DNA from: Cryptomeria japonica
Lineage: Eukaryota; Streptophyta; Pinopsida; Cupressales; Cupressaceae
Length of the DNA: 64,000 bases
Assembly (NCBI RefSeq): GCF_030272615.1
Contig: NC_081414.1
Span: forward strand, 339,680,502-339,744,501
Direction: 5' to 3'
Position numbers and translations under genes: made by a program. Positions 44,815 to 56,560 of this stretch are shown piece after piece (within the stretch, counting starts at the first letter, position 1; the number at the start of each line of letters is the position of its first letter). The notes beneath the pieces are model-generated. The model saw only the letters and a list, made by a program, of their open reading frames with translations. It did not search any database and was not told the origin of the DNA.

Positions 44815-45874
44815 TGTTGGTATTTTGGTATGGTTTTGTCATTGATGTCAACACCTACTAACACTTATCAACTCTGGCACTTTGGAGAATCAGCAACATT
44901 CACCGCCAAACAAGTGACTTATGCACAGCCACTGATATCTGGTACACCGACAGGATATAATGTTCCCTGGCACTTGAAATGGCATGGAAAACACCTAGTT
45001 ATGTAGAAGACATCATTTGGACACTTTGTCTTGGAGATTTGTTCATCGGCATATTCGTATTTGCATATTTGTTGTTACCGACAAATAGGTCCAGGTTATA
45101 GACCGATAGATTTATCTTTTTCAGATGAGCATGACACGTTATGGAGATATCTCATTAATGTTATAAATGCATCAAGATGACATGTTGAATTGGTTATTAC
45201 ATCGGACATTGTTTTATTTGTAAATTGATTTTATTGTAATATATTTTAGAGCTGACCTACTAAAATTAGTCTTAGGTTATGATATAAATGTAAGATCTTA
45301 TTTGTAAGATCAATAGTGGAGTGTGAAAAATGAATTGTGTGAAGGTATATGCAAGAATAAGAAGAGCTATACATGCAGACATCATTTGAAGGTTGAAGGA
45401 AGGTTTTTGTAAGATGATCAGAACTACACTGTACTAAATCCAACATAGAAAGATGCTAATTTGAGCAGTACATCCTTACTAGATTTAACCATCTAATTGT
45501 AGTCAGCATGACTCCTATTTGTGTTTGAGCAATGAGCTCTAGGTGCTTGGCCTTTCTGCATGTGCAGACCCCATTTATATACACATACTATCTGTAGTAG
45601 TATCATCTGATTGTGGGTAAGGTTTCCCATCGTGGTTTTTCCCCTTACAGGGTTTCCATGTACAAATATTGGTGTTATGTGTTGTGGATGTTATTGTCTT
45701 TCTTCTTCATGCATTAATCTTTATCGGTACTGTAATTAACTGATAAAACTGTCTACCGACATAAAAGACTAGTTTACCAGTATTAATCATTTAAGTTGAT
45801 TAAGTTGTTTTTGGTTTGAATTTATTGAACAACTAATTCACCCCCCCCTTCTTAGTTGTCTCCGGGACCTAACA
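44815..45874 (+). repeat. 3' LTR of Copia element G
   Basis: TGTTGGTATTTTGGTATG to GGGACCTAACA, with the C-run CACCCCCCCCTTCTTAG near 45838; followed by TAATT. Confidence 0.92.
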
Positions 45875-46270
45875 TAATTGTCTTTCAAAGAAGCAACATT
45901 TAAGTTTCTAAAATCAACACAAAGCCTTATGTCCCCATTCTCTTTTCTAATAGGGACTAAATTGGACACCCATGAAGAATGTCTTATAGGAAAATTGATT
46001 AGTTCTTGTTGCATCTTATTCTCTAGAAGGGGGTTGATAGGTCTTTGCTTCTGTCAGAAAATCTTAGCATCTGAATGCAGAGGAATTTCATGTTGAAACA
46101 GGTCCTTTCTATAAGCATTTAGGTCCTCATAAGACCAAGCAAAAACATGCTTGTTTTTTCTTAATAAGTTAATAAGGTTGGTCTTAATATGGGGACAAAG
46201 GCTCTTCCCAATATATAGAAACTTAGGGAGTGACTGAGTTTGCATGTTCACCTCTTCCAATTTTTCTAAC
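45875..46270 (-). pseudogene. Reverse transcriptase of element F, 5' part (fingers)
   Basis: In element sense from 46260: FLYIGKSLCPHIKTNLIN, KHVFAWSYEDLNAYRKDLF, then after a stop RPINPLLENKMQQELINF and FPIRHSSWVSNLVPIRKENG with IRLCVDFRNLN. This is a classical Tat/Athila-like RT N-terminus. It joins 37963 across G. Confidence 0.85.
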
Positions 46271-46499
46271 TTGGTGGTTGACTATTGATGCAAATGACTA
46301 TCACTATGACTGAACATACCTTCCAATTCTACCAATCCTTTGGGGATATCATTAGTTTCCAACTAGACTATGTCACTTCCAAACACCATTTCTCTATCAT
46401 CCACCACTTCTACCAATGCATTGCAATCAATTTTATGTCCATCATAATCATCAATGCACTATATGAATCTAAGAATATCTTCATCATCTACAAATACTT
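46271..46499 (-). other. Linker between extra RNase H and RT of F
   Basis: Minus-strand acidic sequence in broken frames (DDEDILRFIQCIDDYDGHK). No recognised domain. Confidence 0.5.
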
Positions 46500-47048
46500 G
46501 CCAATTATATACATTATCAGGAATAGCAGGCCTGGCTTTTATCTCAACTGTAGACACGTCGGTTAATGTTACATCATCATTGTTTAATGCAACGTCAGCT
46601 AAAAAATCAGCCATGATGTTCTTTTATCTTTCTATCCAGTCAATAGAAAATGCATCAAAATGCTCAATCACATCCCAAACAACATGCTTATATCTTTTCA
46701 AACGATCATTTTTGGATGCATATTTAGTCCTTATCTGAGAGACCACCAACTTTGAATCCCCAAATACTCTTAACAACTAAATTCCATACTTCTTAGCAAC
46801 TTCAAGCCCCAATAACAAGGCTTCATATTCAGCTGTGTTACATTGGGAAGCTAACTAGAAAAAGAGTACTTGAAAGTTATACCCGATGGGGACACAAAAA
46901 GAACTCCTCCTCTAGATCCTTCCTTAGAGAAAGATCCATCAAAATACATGTGCCACAAGCCTTGTTTCTGATATTCCAATTCATTAACAATAGGATCAGT
47001 ATTGAGGTAAAATTTGTTGTACTCTGAAGTTATCAAGGTCCACATTAA
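46500..47048 (-). pseudogene. Extra RNase H domain of element F, between protease and RT
   Basis: Minus strand: HMYFDGSFSKEGSRGGVLF (first Asp), a stop, then CNTAEYEALLLGLEVAKKYG (Glu), VFGDSKLVVSQI (Asp), RLKRYKHVVWDVIEHFD and ERKKNIMADFLADVAL (Asp). The set D-E-D-D and the AEYEAL and ADFLA signatures match archaeal- or plant-type RNase H (aRNH) found in Tat elements, not the Gypsy-type RNase H, which F also has after RT. Published Tat elements usually carry the extra domain after RT and RNase H; here it is before RT. Two stops break it. Confidence 0.75.
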
Positions 47049-47100
47049 TCATGCAATTCAGCATATTGAGGTCTATTTTTTCAATTACTTTGAGAGCACA

Positions 47101-47502
47101 TCATTCTCTATACAACTTGACCGGACTTCTATTTATTGGGATTGTAGCATATGAAAGATCTAACTGAACTTTTCCCCTTACTATTGTAGCCCATTTTCTA
47201 GACAATAACATGCCATAGTGAGGTTTAGTATCAGTTACAATAACATCCACTTTGTAAGTAGCTTCAAAAAATACTGCTATTTTAATCTCTACATCTTTTA
47301 TTGTACCTAGAATAGGTACTTCTCTATTGTCCATGGCATAACATTTCCCATACAAAGTGCTTATTGATGGTCCTAATTGTTTCATGACATTTGTAGCAGC
47401 TCCGGAGTCTATCATGTGATTTTTAATTAACCTATTATTTACTAACCAAGTTACATAAAAAGGATCGACTTGTAAAGGCTCGTGTAATAGCGGTTCCCAC
47501 AT
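47101..47502 (-). pseudogene. Aspartic protease of element F
   Basis: 133 codons open on the minus strand; LVNNRLIKNHMIDSGAATN contains DSG, then MKQLGPSISTLYGKC and TDTKPHYGMLLSRKW. It overlaps the end of the gag frame by 68 bases in another frame. That could be a gag-pol frameshift site or a mutation. The domain looks intact by itself, but the polyprotein around it is broken. Confidence 0.78.
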
Positions 47503-49470
47503 ATATCTTTGGAATTTTCTGCTCTGGATCCTTTTTATCCCTTTTGGTACCTACCAGTAAGGGTGCATTATCATCTGATATATTATAAAATAAAGAAAAA
47601 GCAACTACTTTGTGCTCCTTCATCTTTAATAGTTCCACCAAAGGTACTGTAACTTTCATTTGGGTCAAGGTCTGAGTCATATCAAATGTTGAACTAACAA
47701 TTGATTCAGTATGTGATTTGACCTTTTCTATTTTTGGTTGACCAACCTTTTTAGCTGCAGCCATCCCTAATGAATTTGCAGTAGCACTGTTCTCTACATT
47801 TTTTCGTAAATCCTTAGATTGGTCACCTTTTGCATGACCATCTTGAGGCAGAGCATTATTGTTTGGTGTCCTTTTTTGAGATACTTCTTTCATGAACATG
47901 GAGCCAGGTTCACCCTGATCTCCATCTCTTTTATTACTTCTCAGATTGTAATTGTGCTTGGATTTGGCTATGGCATCCTTAGTGATATTTTTTACCTCTT
48001 CCTCACTAGGTCTTCTAAGATGAACTTCTTTATCTTCAATGGTTACCACATTTAAGGTGGGATGCCAATCAATCTTTATCTACCCATGACAACACTCATT
48101 GTAACTTAGTGCATCATACTTGCTAGCTTCACTTTGTGAAGACTCATTATCACTTTCAACAATAGTGTCAAGCATGTTAACATCGGGCTCACCCTCTTTT
48201 CTCATGGAATCATCCAGAGCTTGAGCCACGTCACACTGATGGGGAGAATGTGGCCCATCGCATGCCATGCACCAAGGAGTATTTTCCATGTTGTGTACAT
48301 TTCCTCCTTTTAAAGGATATGGGGTGTTCTAGTTCTATGTGTTCTTGGGCTTATCTTGGAAAGGTTTACCATCCTTCCAAGTGGTATTATATGGCATGTA
48401 ATGTAGTCTAGGAGGCCTATCTTGCCAATTGTAGTGAGGTTTGTCATTCTTACTTACCTTAACATTAAGATCTCTCACAATAGTCACTAACTTTTCTATT
48501 TTGTCTTCTTCCTTGGCAACTTTATTAGGCTGATGTTTTGATTCTTGCCACAACCTACCATGAATCCTCCTTCCCACCTTTCTAGATGCTTTCCTATTAC
48601 TTTCTACATTTATGGAAATTATGAAAGCATCTCTCAGACTATGTGGGTTTTTATCTCTCAAGATGTAAGCCATTTTAGAATCAAAAGTATTATAGTAAGT
48701 GTTCAGACACATATTATCATCTAGTCTCATCACTTGGTAGAGCCTATTCATTGCTTTCTAAAACCTCACATTGAAGTCTATGACAATGTCATTATCAGAC
48801 TTCCTGATATTGTTGAACTCCTTGAGCATAAAGCTCACATTCGTTTTATCACCATATTGCTCTAGGAAGCAATTCATAAACTCCTCCCAAGAACCGATGC
48901 TATTTATGGGCAAACCTCTATACCAATCCCTTGCATCATCCACCAAGGACTGTATAATAATTTCATGATGATGTCTTAATCTACAATTTCATAGTCATTT
49001 ACCATGTCACCAAAAGATTTTAGGTGCTCTTCTACACTTATAGCATTACTGCCAACAAATTTATGAAGCTTGTCCCTTAGTTCAATAGGAATATGGTTTG
49101 GGTACCCCAGAATCCCATCAAAGAAAACTTGCCTATACAACTATAAATTAATGGGTCATCTTTGAAATTGGTTACCCATAGGATTATTACCCATGTTCAT
49201 TCTCATATTAAGACCATGAAATAGAGGAACTTGGTTACTTTGATTGCTAATAGGGACTTGACTAACTGGAACAATACTCATAGGTCGGGTTGACTGAATT
49301 TTGACTGGAGGGTGTGAGGCATGTTGAGGTAGTGGCTTATTTGGGTCTATTGAAGGAAAGATTATGGGAAGAGCCTTTAAATAGTTAACTTTTCTTTTAA
49401 CTTCTTCATTGGTTGCTTCTAATTTAGCTTTCTCCAATTCTCTCTGCAGATCTTCCCTTTCTCTTCTCAT
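47503..49470 (-). pseudogene. Broken gag of Gypsy element F
   Basis: In element sense: coiled coil (REREDLQRELEKAKLEAT), Pro-rich linker, Retrotrans_gag core in pieces (VDDARDWYRGLPINSIGSW and EEFMNCFLEQYGDKTNVSF at 48946-48758; NRLYQVMRLDDNMCLNTYY at 48751), zinc motif WCMACDGPHSPHQC near 48275, then a basic and acidic linker (48049-47435). At least five stops or shifts. Product: capsid precursor. Confidence 0.8.
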
Positions 49471-50194
49471 TCTTTCTATTTCTGTTTCATGTGCAGAAAA
49501 TCCATGAGATATCTCTTTTGTAGTTTTAGACCTAGATCTAGTTTATCCACTTTTGTTTTCCTTTGTCAATGCTAATTCTAGTAGGTCATGGGTCATTATG
49601 GACTTCTCGACCAGTTTGCACAATAATTTTAAGTGCAGGGTTAGTCTTTGTTGTCAGGTTTTCCCTAATGACCGGACCCTCTTCTTCACTCTTAGTTTTC
49701 TCTTATGTGAACAATTCAAGATCAGCAATCTACCTTAACAGCCTATCTCTCTCAATCAATTTAGCCTTAACTTCATTTTCTTTATTTATTTCCTTTTGTG
49801 CCCTTAGAGAGATCAACTGATGAACTCTTCTATTAAGAGCCTCAATTTCTTGGGATACTTCATCTTCATTAAGGAAAATCTCTTTTGAATCTGACATATT
49901 GATTTGATCAATATCAATCAGACTAATATTCCCATCTACAGTTCTTGGTACAAAATACATCTTAACATTAGAACTATTTCTATCCTTCCTAGATCTACTT
50001 GCATGAGAAATTTTATGATTCAAAACTTGGACATCTTCATTATTACCAAACAAACCAATATGAAAACCCAAAATGTCTTGCTCAGATTCACGGGAAGAAG
50101 AATTTGAATTTGCATCTATGGGTCTTTCAGAAGACTTACCCATGTGACTGCTTTGTTGTATCCAGACAACATTAGATAGTTCATGTGCAACCAA
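49471..50194 (-). pseudogene. N-terminal region of element F gag, coiled coil
   Basis: 154-codon open frame from 50194 (HMGKSSERPIDANSNSSSRE) ending in a charged heptad-like helix (EIEALNRRVHQLISLRAQK). It then runs into stops before 49470. No named domain. It may be the start of the polyprotein, since it lies about 390 bases after the LTR. Confidence 0.6.
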
Positions 50195-50564
50195 TCTTTT
50201 TTGGCCTTTTCGGGCCTACTCAGGCAATCCCCCTTGCAACGTCTCTTGAGGCTTTCTCCTCATGTATGATTTGGTGTTTTTTGCTCTCTGGATTATATGT
50301 GTTTCCTTAAAATGACTTATGCTTATTCAAGAGCACTGGTTATTTAATGTTAGAGTCACCACCCAAAAAATATGGGAAAATAAGAAATTATTAAGCTCAA
50401 CACATCACTCGCAAGAGACTTTAGAATGAGAAAAATCTTCAGATAGAAAAATAAAAAAACACAGGGATAAAATTGTCTGCTACAAGGGAAAAATACACAT
50501 AGATTCTAACAAAATTTTAGTCAATACAAGCACTAGTCTGTAGCATAGATTCATACTATGACTC
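50195..50564 (-). other. Leader of element F
   Basis: 370 bases between the primer site and the first gag frame; no ORF or other structure recognised. Confidence 0.5.
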
Positions 50565-50582
50565 TCCCCAGCAGAGTTGCCA
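50565..50582 (-). other. Primer binding site of element F
   Basis: Minus strand TGGCAACTCTGCTGGGGA, four bases from the LTR. It closely resembles the TGGCGACTCTGCTGGGGA-type site of plant Gypsy elements. The tRNA (perhaps Ser) is not certain. Confidence 0.75.
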
Positions 50583-50586
50583 ATTT

Positions 50587-53292
50587 TGTTGTTCTCAATT
50601 TTTGATTGCTTTGTTTTCTCCACGAGAATCTTAAAACTCTATCGCTTACAAAGAGAAACAACATAAAACAGAAACACAAGACAACATTTAACAAGTTTTA
50701 TACAAAAACCTTCTACACTTCAAGCTTCCACTTAGCTTGGGTGGGTTTACCCTTTTTGATCACTCTTTCAGTAGATGCAATTAAAGATTTATAGAGAAGA
50801 CTAGTGCCAACATTTTGCAAACCTTATCACCTCAACATTACTGAACATAAAAGAAATCTCATGCATATTTTTAGTTTTGATCTCCAAGAAGGTTATAAAA
50901 CCTAGAAAATTATACCAGTACCTTATCCTCGGCTTGAGAGTCACCTAAGACTAGATAAGAATTCTAAATAGGACATCCCCATACATTTCATCACTTTGAT
51001 TTCACCAAATTTATATATGCCTAACATATATAAATTTTACCTTTGTGCTAAACCTAGTTATCAAATTCAAGTAGAATTATTGATTACTAACAAAAATATT
51101 TTAAGTATATCTAATTTCCCTCCTTGAGAGAAAAACCTAAAACATCTCTGTAAATTTGCCTTACAAATCATTTAATTAAATAACCCTAGATTATATAACC
51201 AAACTAGTAAATCAATCATGCATATAAGAAGAAAATATGAATCTAGGCTCAAAATGCTTTGATCTTTATATTGATATCCTTCATCAAATTCTACATAACT
51301 CAAAGTGATCTTCAAAAAAAAGGAAAAACCCTAAATATATTTTGCCAGAGCTTTTTTACAAATTCTTGTGATGATCTTTTCAGTAGTCCTGGTATCCATT
51401 TATAATGATATGGATACGACAAGCTTCAGACTTTCCTATAAAGTAGTTTGTTATAACCATATTTCTCTCCCAAAAAAGGTTACAATTGCTTTCACTCCTA
51501 ACTCCCTGAGGGTTGTTACAATGTTGCAGCATCAGTTTTCATAAATTCAAAAAATGGCACCAACAAACAAGAGAATTATTTTAAACTATTTTCCTTTGGT
51601 CGTTGATCCACGAAGGGTAAACATCACGCACCTCCGCATAGCAGATTAGTGACTGTTGTTGGATCAGGCACAACTTACATTTCTTTTATCTTACCTAGGT
51701 CGTTAGCCTCAAAATGGGTCCCACCGCTTGGGTGTTGATCCACGAAGGGTAAACTTCAAACACCTTCACATAGCGGATCAATGACCACCATTAGATTAGG
51801 AACAAACTGATCGACCTTTACAGTCACTGAAAATAGCTACCTTTTAAAACCCATCTTTCAGCACTTCCACTGGTGGTTTGTCGCTGATCTGCTAGCTTTA
51901 AGATTCATGCAACTTCCTCTTGTGGTATAGTGACAACTGCTGATGGATCCTGGACATGCTCGATCTTTACCTTTTCATCATGGTCATTTACTATTACAAT
52001 TTTATCTTAACCATGGTCACCAATGGTTTGTTGCTGATTCACAAACTTAACGGATGAGCTATTTCCCTCTGTGGTATAACGACAACCACTGATTACCATC
52101 AAACCTGCCCAACCTTTAACCATGTTAAATTTTAAAGTGGGCCCTTCATGTTACTCCACTTAACTGCGATCTTTCACCAAATGTCTCCACATGTCAGTCA
52201 CCTATTTGCTCAAGAGTCTGGCGGTTTCCATCTTATGATCACCACGTGCACTTTTTGGTGATTGGATCACTTCCTTTTCCTTGTGCAGACATCCTATTCT
52301 TGTCATTTGGTATGCCACATAACTTGTTCCATCATTGCCACCATAGCGGGACCTACCAATACATCATCACTCAGATCGCTAGTTCATCGGTCGCTACTCT
52401 GCGAAGGGTAAACTTCAGGAACCTTTGCTTTGCAGAATAGTGACAACCATTGATCATCATCAAACTTGCCTGACCTTTAACCCCTGCAAAGATATTATCA
52501 AAAAAGGTATGTCCCACCATCTAGTCGCTACTCTATGAAGGGTAAACTTCATGCACCTTTGCATTGCGAAACAACATGCAACGTCCGATCAACAACTAGA
52601 TGCTCAGTCTTTAACATCAGGAGTTGGTTACTTGTTGGGCCAACCGTCTTTTTGCTGTTTCATGAAGGATAAACTTTGTGTTACTTAGCATTGTGAAACA
52701 ACGCACATCTTCAGATCATCTTGGATTTACTAGGTCTTTAACATTGGGAGCCGCCTACTTGTCGGGCCCACCACCTTTTCATTATTTTGCAAAAGGTAAA
52801 ATTTGTGCATCTTTGCATTGTGAAACAACGCCAACTGTTGGATCAACAAGAAGATGCATGAGAATTACAACACCCAAAATCTTCAAAGAAGCAGGTCTCA
52901 CTATCTAGTTGCTACTTCATGAAGGGTAAACTTTAGGCAACTTCTCTTTGTGGTATAGCGATGTCCACAGGATCAACAGGAACTTGCAAGGTAATTAAAA
53001 GACCCGAAAAGGAAAATAAAAGACTTAGGAGAAGGCAGAAAATTAAAGAAATGTCATAACTTGCTTAGGATAAAAACTAAAAAAGGGCCCCTCTTCGCAC
53101 GATGGACTACCCCTTCCACTTAAGTGGAAAAAGAAACAAGGAAATAGAAGGAGAAACCTTATGACATAATTTTGAAAAGCAAAACCCTAAACCTTGGAAA
53201 AATAACCCTCAGGAGTAGAAAGAAACAATGTAAGCCAAAAAATATATGAGATTAAAAAGAATAATCACCCAATATTCTAAATAGTGACAACA
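50587..53292 (-). repeat. 5' LTR (element sense) of F
   Basis: On the plus strand TGTTGTTCTCAATTTTTG to AATAGTGACAACA, followed by TCTTC. It contains the second copy of the hairpin array (51595-52960), longer than the first by about one unit, which explains most of the length difference. Confidence 0.9.
51595..52960. repeat. Array of hairpin-forming units in the F LTR (second copy)
   Basis: Units at about 51599, 51728, 52389, 52524, 52655, 52785 and 52908 share AAGGGTAAACTT or close variants. Pairs: TGTTGATCCAC with GCGGATCAATGAC (51730); GTCGCTACTCTGC with GCAGAATAGTGAC (52391); GCTGTTTCAT with GTGAAACAAC (52658). Confidence 0.65.
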
Positions 53293-53297
53293 TCTTC

Positions 53298-54104
53298 ATT
53301 ACCTAGTCCAAGTACATCAAAGAGGTGTTGAAGACCTTTGGCATGGAGAAGAGCAAATTGGTTGGAACACCGATGGTGATTGACTGAAAATTGACAAAGG
53401 AGGATGATACAATGTTGGTGGATGAGAAGGAGTGCCAGTTGATGATCGGTAAGATGCACTATGTGGTGCACAATAGACTAGATATTGCTCATGCAGTGGG
53501 TATAGTAGCCCATTTTCAGAAGAGTCCAAGAGAATCCCACTTGGTAGCGGTAAAGAGGATTCTTAGATACCTGAAAGGGATAGTTGATTATGGATTGTGG
53601 TATCTATACAATGGTGACTTTGGTCTCAAAGTATTTACTAATATAGATTGGGTAGGTAATATGGACGACTAGAAGAGAACAGTCAGTGGAGCATTCTTCC
53701 ATGGTGGAAGACTAGTCTCATGGACAAGCAAGAAGAAGAGTTGTATTTCCCAGTCTACAGTTGAAGCAGAGTATGTGCCAGCTTTTATGAACTACACTCA
53801 GGCAATCTGGATGAAGCATGTACCAAATGGCTTCAAAGTGCTTATATCTGAACTGGTGAGTATTTTCTGTGATAATACTAGTGCAATCAAAATTTGCGAA
53901 AATCTGGTATTACATGCTAGGACAAAGCACATTGAACTCAAGTATCATTTCTTGAGAGAAAAGGTTTAAACTAAAGAGGTTGTATTAAAACATGTTTCCA
54001 GTAAGGAGAAACTAGCAAACATATTCACTAAGCCCTTACCGAAGACTATATTTACCTATTTGAGAGGTGAATTAGGAGTTCTACCCCTTCATGAAGTAAA
54101 CTAA
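53298..54104 (+). pseudogene. RNase H of Copia element B
   Basis: Resumes B after F: SKYIKEVLKTFGMEKSK, then LMIGKMHYVVHNRLDIAHA, ILRYLKGIVDYGLWYLY, FTNIDWVGNMDD (usually TDxDW), a stop, and SGAFFHGGRLVSWTSKKK. 53775-53969 carries VSIFCDNTSAIKICENL and HARTKHIELKYHFLREKV. Pol ends LGVLPLHEVN at 54104. Confidence 0.88.
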
Positions 54105-54407
54105 AGTTGTGTGCTCCACATCAATCAGGTACTACCATGTCAAATCTTATAGATTTGATGTGTTGAAGGATGCTACTACATAGGAGGAGCAACATAGTGG
54201 AGCTTGGAAGCTTGTGCCTCCACTTTGACATTGTTGTCAAAGGGGGAGAAGATATTTGATGAAGAAGATATATTGTTTGGGGAGAAGATATTGAGCATGT
54301 ACACACTGACCAGTTCAGATGGTGGTGGTAGTGATCATTTGAAACTAAACTAGATGTTGCTAAGCAATGATACACTCAATATTGCCATCAATGCCAAAGG
54401 GGGAGAT
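54105..54407 (+). other. 3' noncoding region of B with two polypurine tracts
   Basis: AAAGGGGGAGAAGA at 54239-54252 and the terminal AAAGGGGGAGA at 54396-54406. Both follow a TTG..GTCAA or CATCAATGCC context. Confidence 0.78.
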
Positions 54408-55782
54408 TGTTGGCATATGATGAAGTAGTGGAAATGTATGTTGTCATTGATTTCATTAGGTGAACTAGTATGAAGATTGGAAGTGGTTATGGTCAACTAG
54501 GATGGAGTGGACTGGTGTCGGGGTTCACTAAGTGTGACTACCAGTTGGTAGTCTTTGTTTAGCTCTAGGGTTTCCGATTTGGCTTATGCAATGCAACCAA
54601 TGATACTCTGTGATGAGTTAGTTAAGAGATAAGGATGAGATCATGGTGCCATGTCAATTATGTGCATGTGAAGGATTTATTTAAGGATCTTGCGCATGAA
54701 GATCGAATGCATTGAATGTCTACCTTAGGAATGCACAATGTTCTAAGCAGTGTATGAAGAGTGCATGATGGATTACTAATTTCTAGATGTGGTGAATATT
54801 GGACAATGTAGAATGACTTGAGATCTATTTTAGATCACTTCATTCTATGCAATGGATCTAATGGTCAAGATTAGACTCCTTGTAGTTGTAAACCTAAAAT
54901 GTTTAGGGTTTAGGGTTTATGCTACCGACCTAATTTTTGTCTATAAGGTTGATGATGTTTGTTATTGTTTGGGTTGGAAAATGATGTGTTTGTGTTTGCA
55001 CATTGAGATACTTTCCAAACTAGATTCTGGAATCTACAGAGTGTGATTACATAGGAGAGGAGCTAAAAAGAATCAACCTTAGCAAGTAGTGTTGTTATCA
55101 AATCAAAGCTTTACCTATTGACTTCTAACCACTTCAACAGAAGGAAAATCCCTTGACCGGGTAGCTTTAATAGGATTGTTGCAAATCCTCTAACCAAGTG
55201 ACTCAAGTTCATTGGGTTCTTTAAATCCTCTAGCGAGGTAACCTTTAGCAAGGTTTCAACCTTTGATAGGGTTTATAGCCATCCCTTAACTGAGTGATCT
55301 CTAACAGGATCAGCTCCTAACATAAACTTATTGTAAAGTCTTTAACCGGACTAGGCTCCTAATAGAGAGAACTTCAAAAGAGTTCAAAACAAGCTTGTTG
55401 GTATTCATCCCCACCATGGTTTTTCCCATTTGGGTTTCCATGTGAAAAAAAATCTGTGTTATGGGTTGTGAGTTTTCATGTGATGATTGAGTAGTCTTTG
55501 ATTAAAGTTAAATATGCATGCAGTGCTAAATGATTGTGGTATTGTTGATACAACTCATGCTTGATTATATCAGGAAGTAGTCATCAAAATTTAAGATCTT
55601 TCAAAAGTTGTTTGAAGTATCTGTGTTTAATTGGTATACCCATGGTTAAGTTTATTGGTGAAGACAACCGGTCAACATTGTTTTAATATGATAAAGTGTT
55701 TAGAAATTTTTTGTCTATACTGATTCACTCCCCCCCCCTCTCAGTACTAGTTAGGGTATTATTTGTTCATCATTATTCATCA
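54408..55782 (+). repeat. 3' LTR of Copia element B
   Basis: TGTTGGCATATGATGAAG to TTATTCATCA, after the tract and before the AGAAA duplication. Telomere-like stretch at 54902-54919, as in the 5' LTR. Confidence 0.88.
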
Positions 55783-56216
55783 AGAAAAAGTAGTAGTGGA
55801 GGTGCATTCTTTCTTGGAGACAAAATTGTGTCATGGACAAGCAAAACATAGAATTGCATCTTCAATCCACAGTTGAAGCAAAGTATGTGGTTACTACAAT
55901 AAATTGTACACAAATAGTATGGATCAAACAATTATTGGAAGGTATCTGAGAAAAGGTGACTGAACATGTGGTAATTCACTATGACAACACTAGTGCTATC
56001 AAAATATACAATAATTTGGTGATGCATTCCAAGACAAAGTATATAGCTATGAAATATCAGTATCTTAGGGAACAGGTTCAAGACATGGAAGTGAGGTTGG
56101 AGTATAAACCAACAAAAGAACAAGTGGCTGATATCTTCACCAAGCCACTACAAAAGGACACTTTTGAATACCTTAGAGGTAAGCTAGGGGTAATGCCCCT
56201 ACTTGCATTAAAATAA
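55783..56216 (+). pseudogene. RNase H of Copia element A, 3' part
   Basis: RKSSSGGAFFLGDKIVSW, stop, then a short shift, and from 55956 an 86-codon open part with VIHYDNTSAIKIYNNL, HSKTKYIAMKYQYLREQ and KEQVADIFTKPLQKDTFEY. It is joined to 6891 across B. Confidence 0.85.
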
Positions 56217-56560
56217 GTGAAAAAGGGCTCTATATCAATCTGGTATGATTTCTTTATGAAAAAATTCTAGGACTGGATTGATAAGTGAGGACTACTCCAG
56301 TTAGGGGAGTAGTCTTGTAAGTGTACTGAAATACATCTTTGGCATTGTTGTCAAAGGGGGAGATATGATTATAGTATTTGAATATTGGTAAGTATTGTTG
56401 AGTTGAAGTTGCTGATGGTAAATAGTGTTAAGCTAAAGTTGTGGAAATAGAGTATTAATAGTGTTAGGGGTGGATATTCATTACTCTAAGAAGAAGTATA
56501 TGCAGAAGCAACAGATAAGACAAATTCTAAAGTGTTGCCATCAATGCCAAAGGAGGAGAT
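56217..56560 (+). other. 3' noncoding region of A with two polypurine tracts
   Basis: AAAGGGGGAGA at 56353-56363 and the terminal AAAGGAGGAGA at 56549-56559, before TGTTGGCATTG. Confidence 0.75.

Larger units (their letters stand above)
37969..45874 (+). mobile_element. Element G: Ty1/Copia retrotransposon inserted in F
   Basis: LTRs of 1039 and 1060 bases, TAATT duplication, primer site, Copia gag-pol with stops and shifts, and polypurine tracts. 6.6 kb without the solo LTR H. LTRs about 10% different by eye. Orientation is opposite to F. Confidence 0.9.
32947..53292 (-). mobile_element. Element F: Tat-like Ty3/Gypsy retrotransposon, host of G
   Basis: Minus-strand element with LTRs of 2515 and 2706 bases, a TCTTC duplication, and gag, protease, extra RNase H, RT, Gypsy RNase H and integrase in that order (decreasing coordinates). 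About 12.4 kb without G. Integrase after RT places it in Gypsy. RT residues near the N-terminus (HVFAWSYEDLNAYRKDLF) and the second RNase H suggest the Tat/Athila group; lineage assignment needs a tree. All ORFs are broken. Confidence 0.85.
6897..55782 (+). mobile_element. Element B: Ty1/Copia retrotransposon hosting C, E and F
   Basis: B has paired LTRs of 1365 and 1375 bases that differ by more than 10% by eye, a primer site, and gag-pol in five pieces: 8333-9258, 24961-25625, 31460-32946 and 53298-54104, separated by C, E and F. Each join restores Copia protein order. About 90 codons of integrase are missing at the E site. B is the oldest datable insertion in the stack. Confidence 0.85.
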
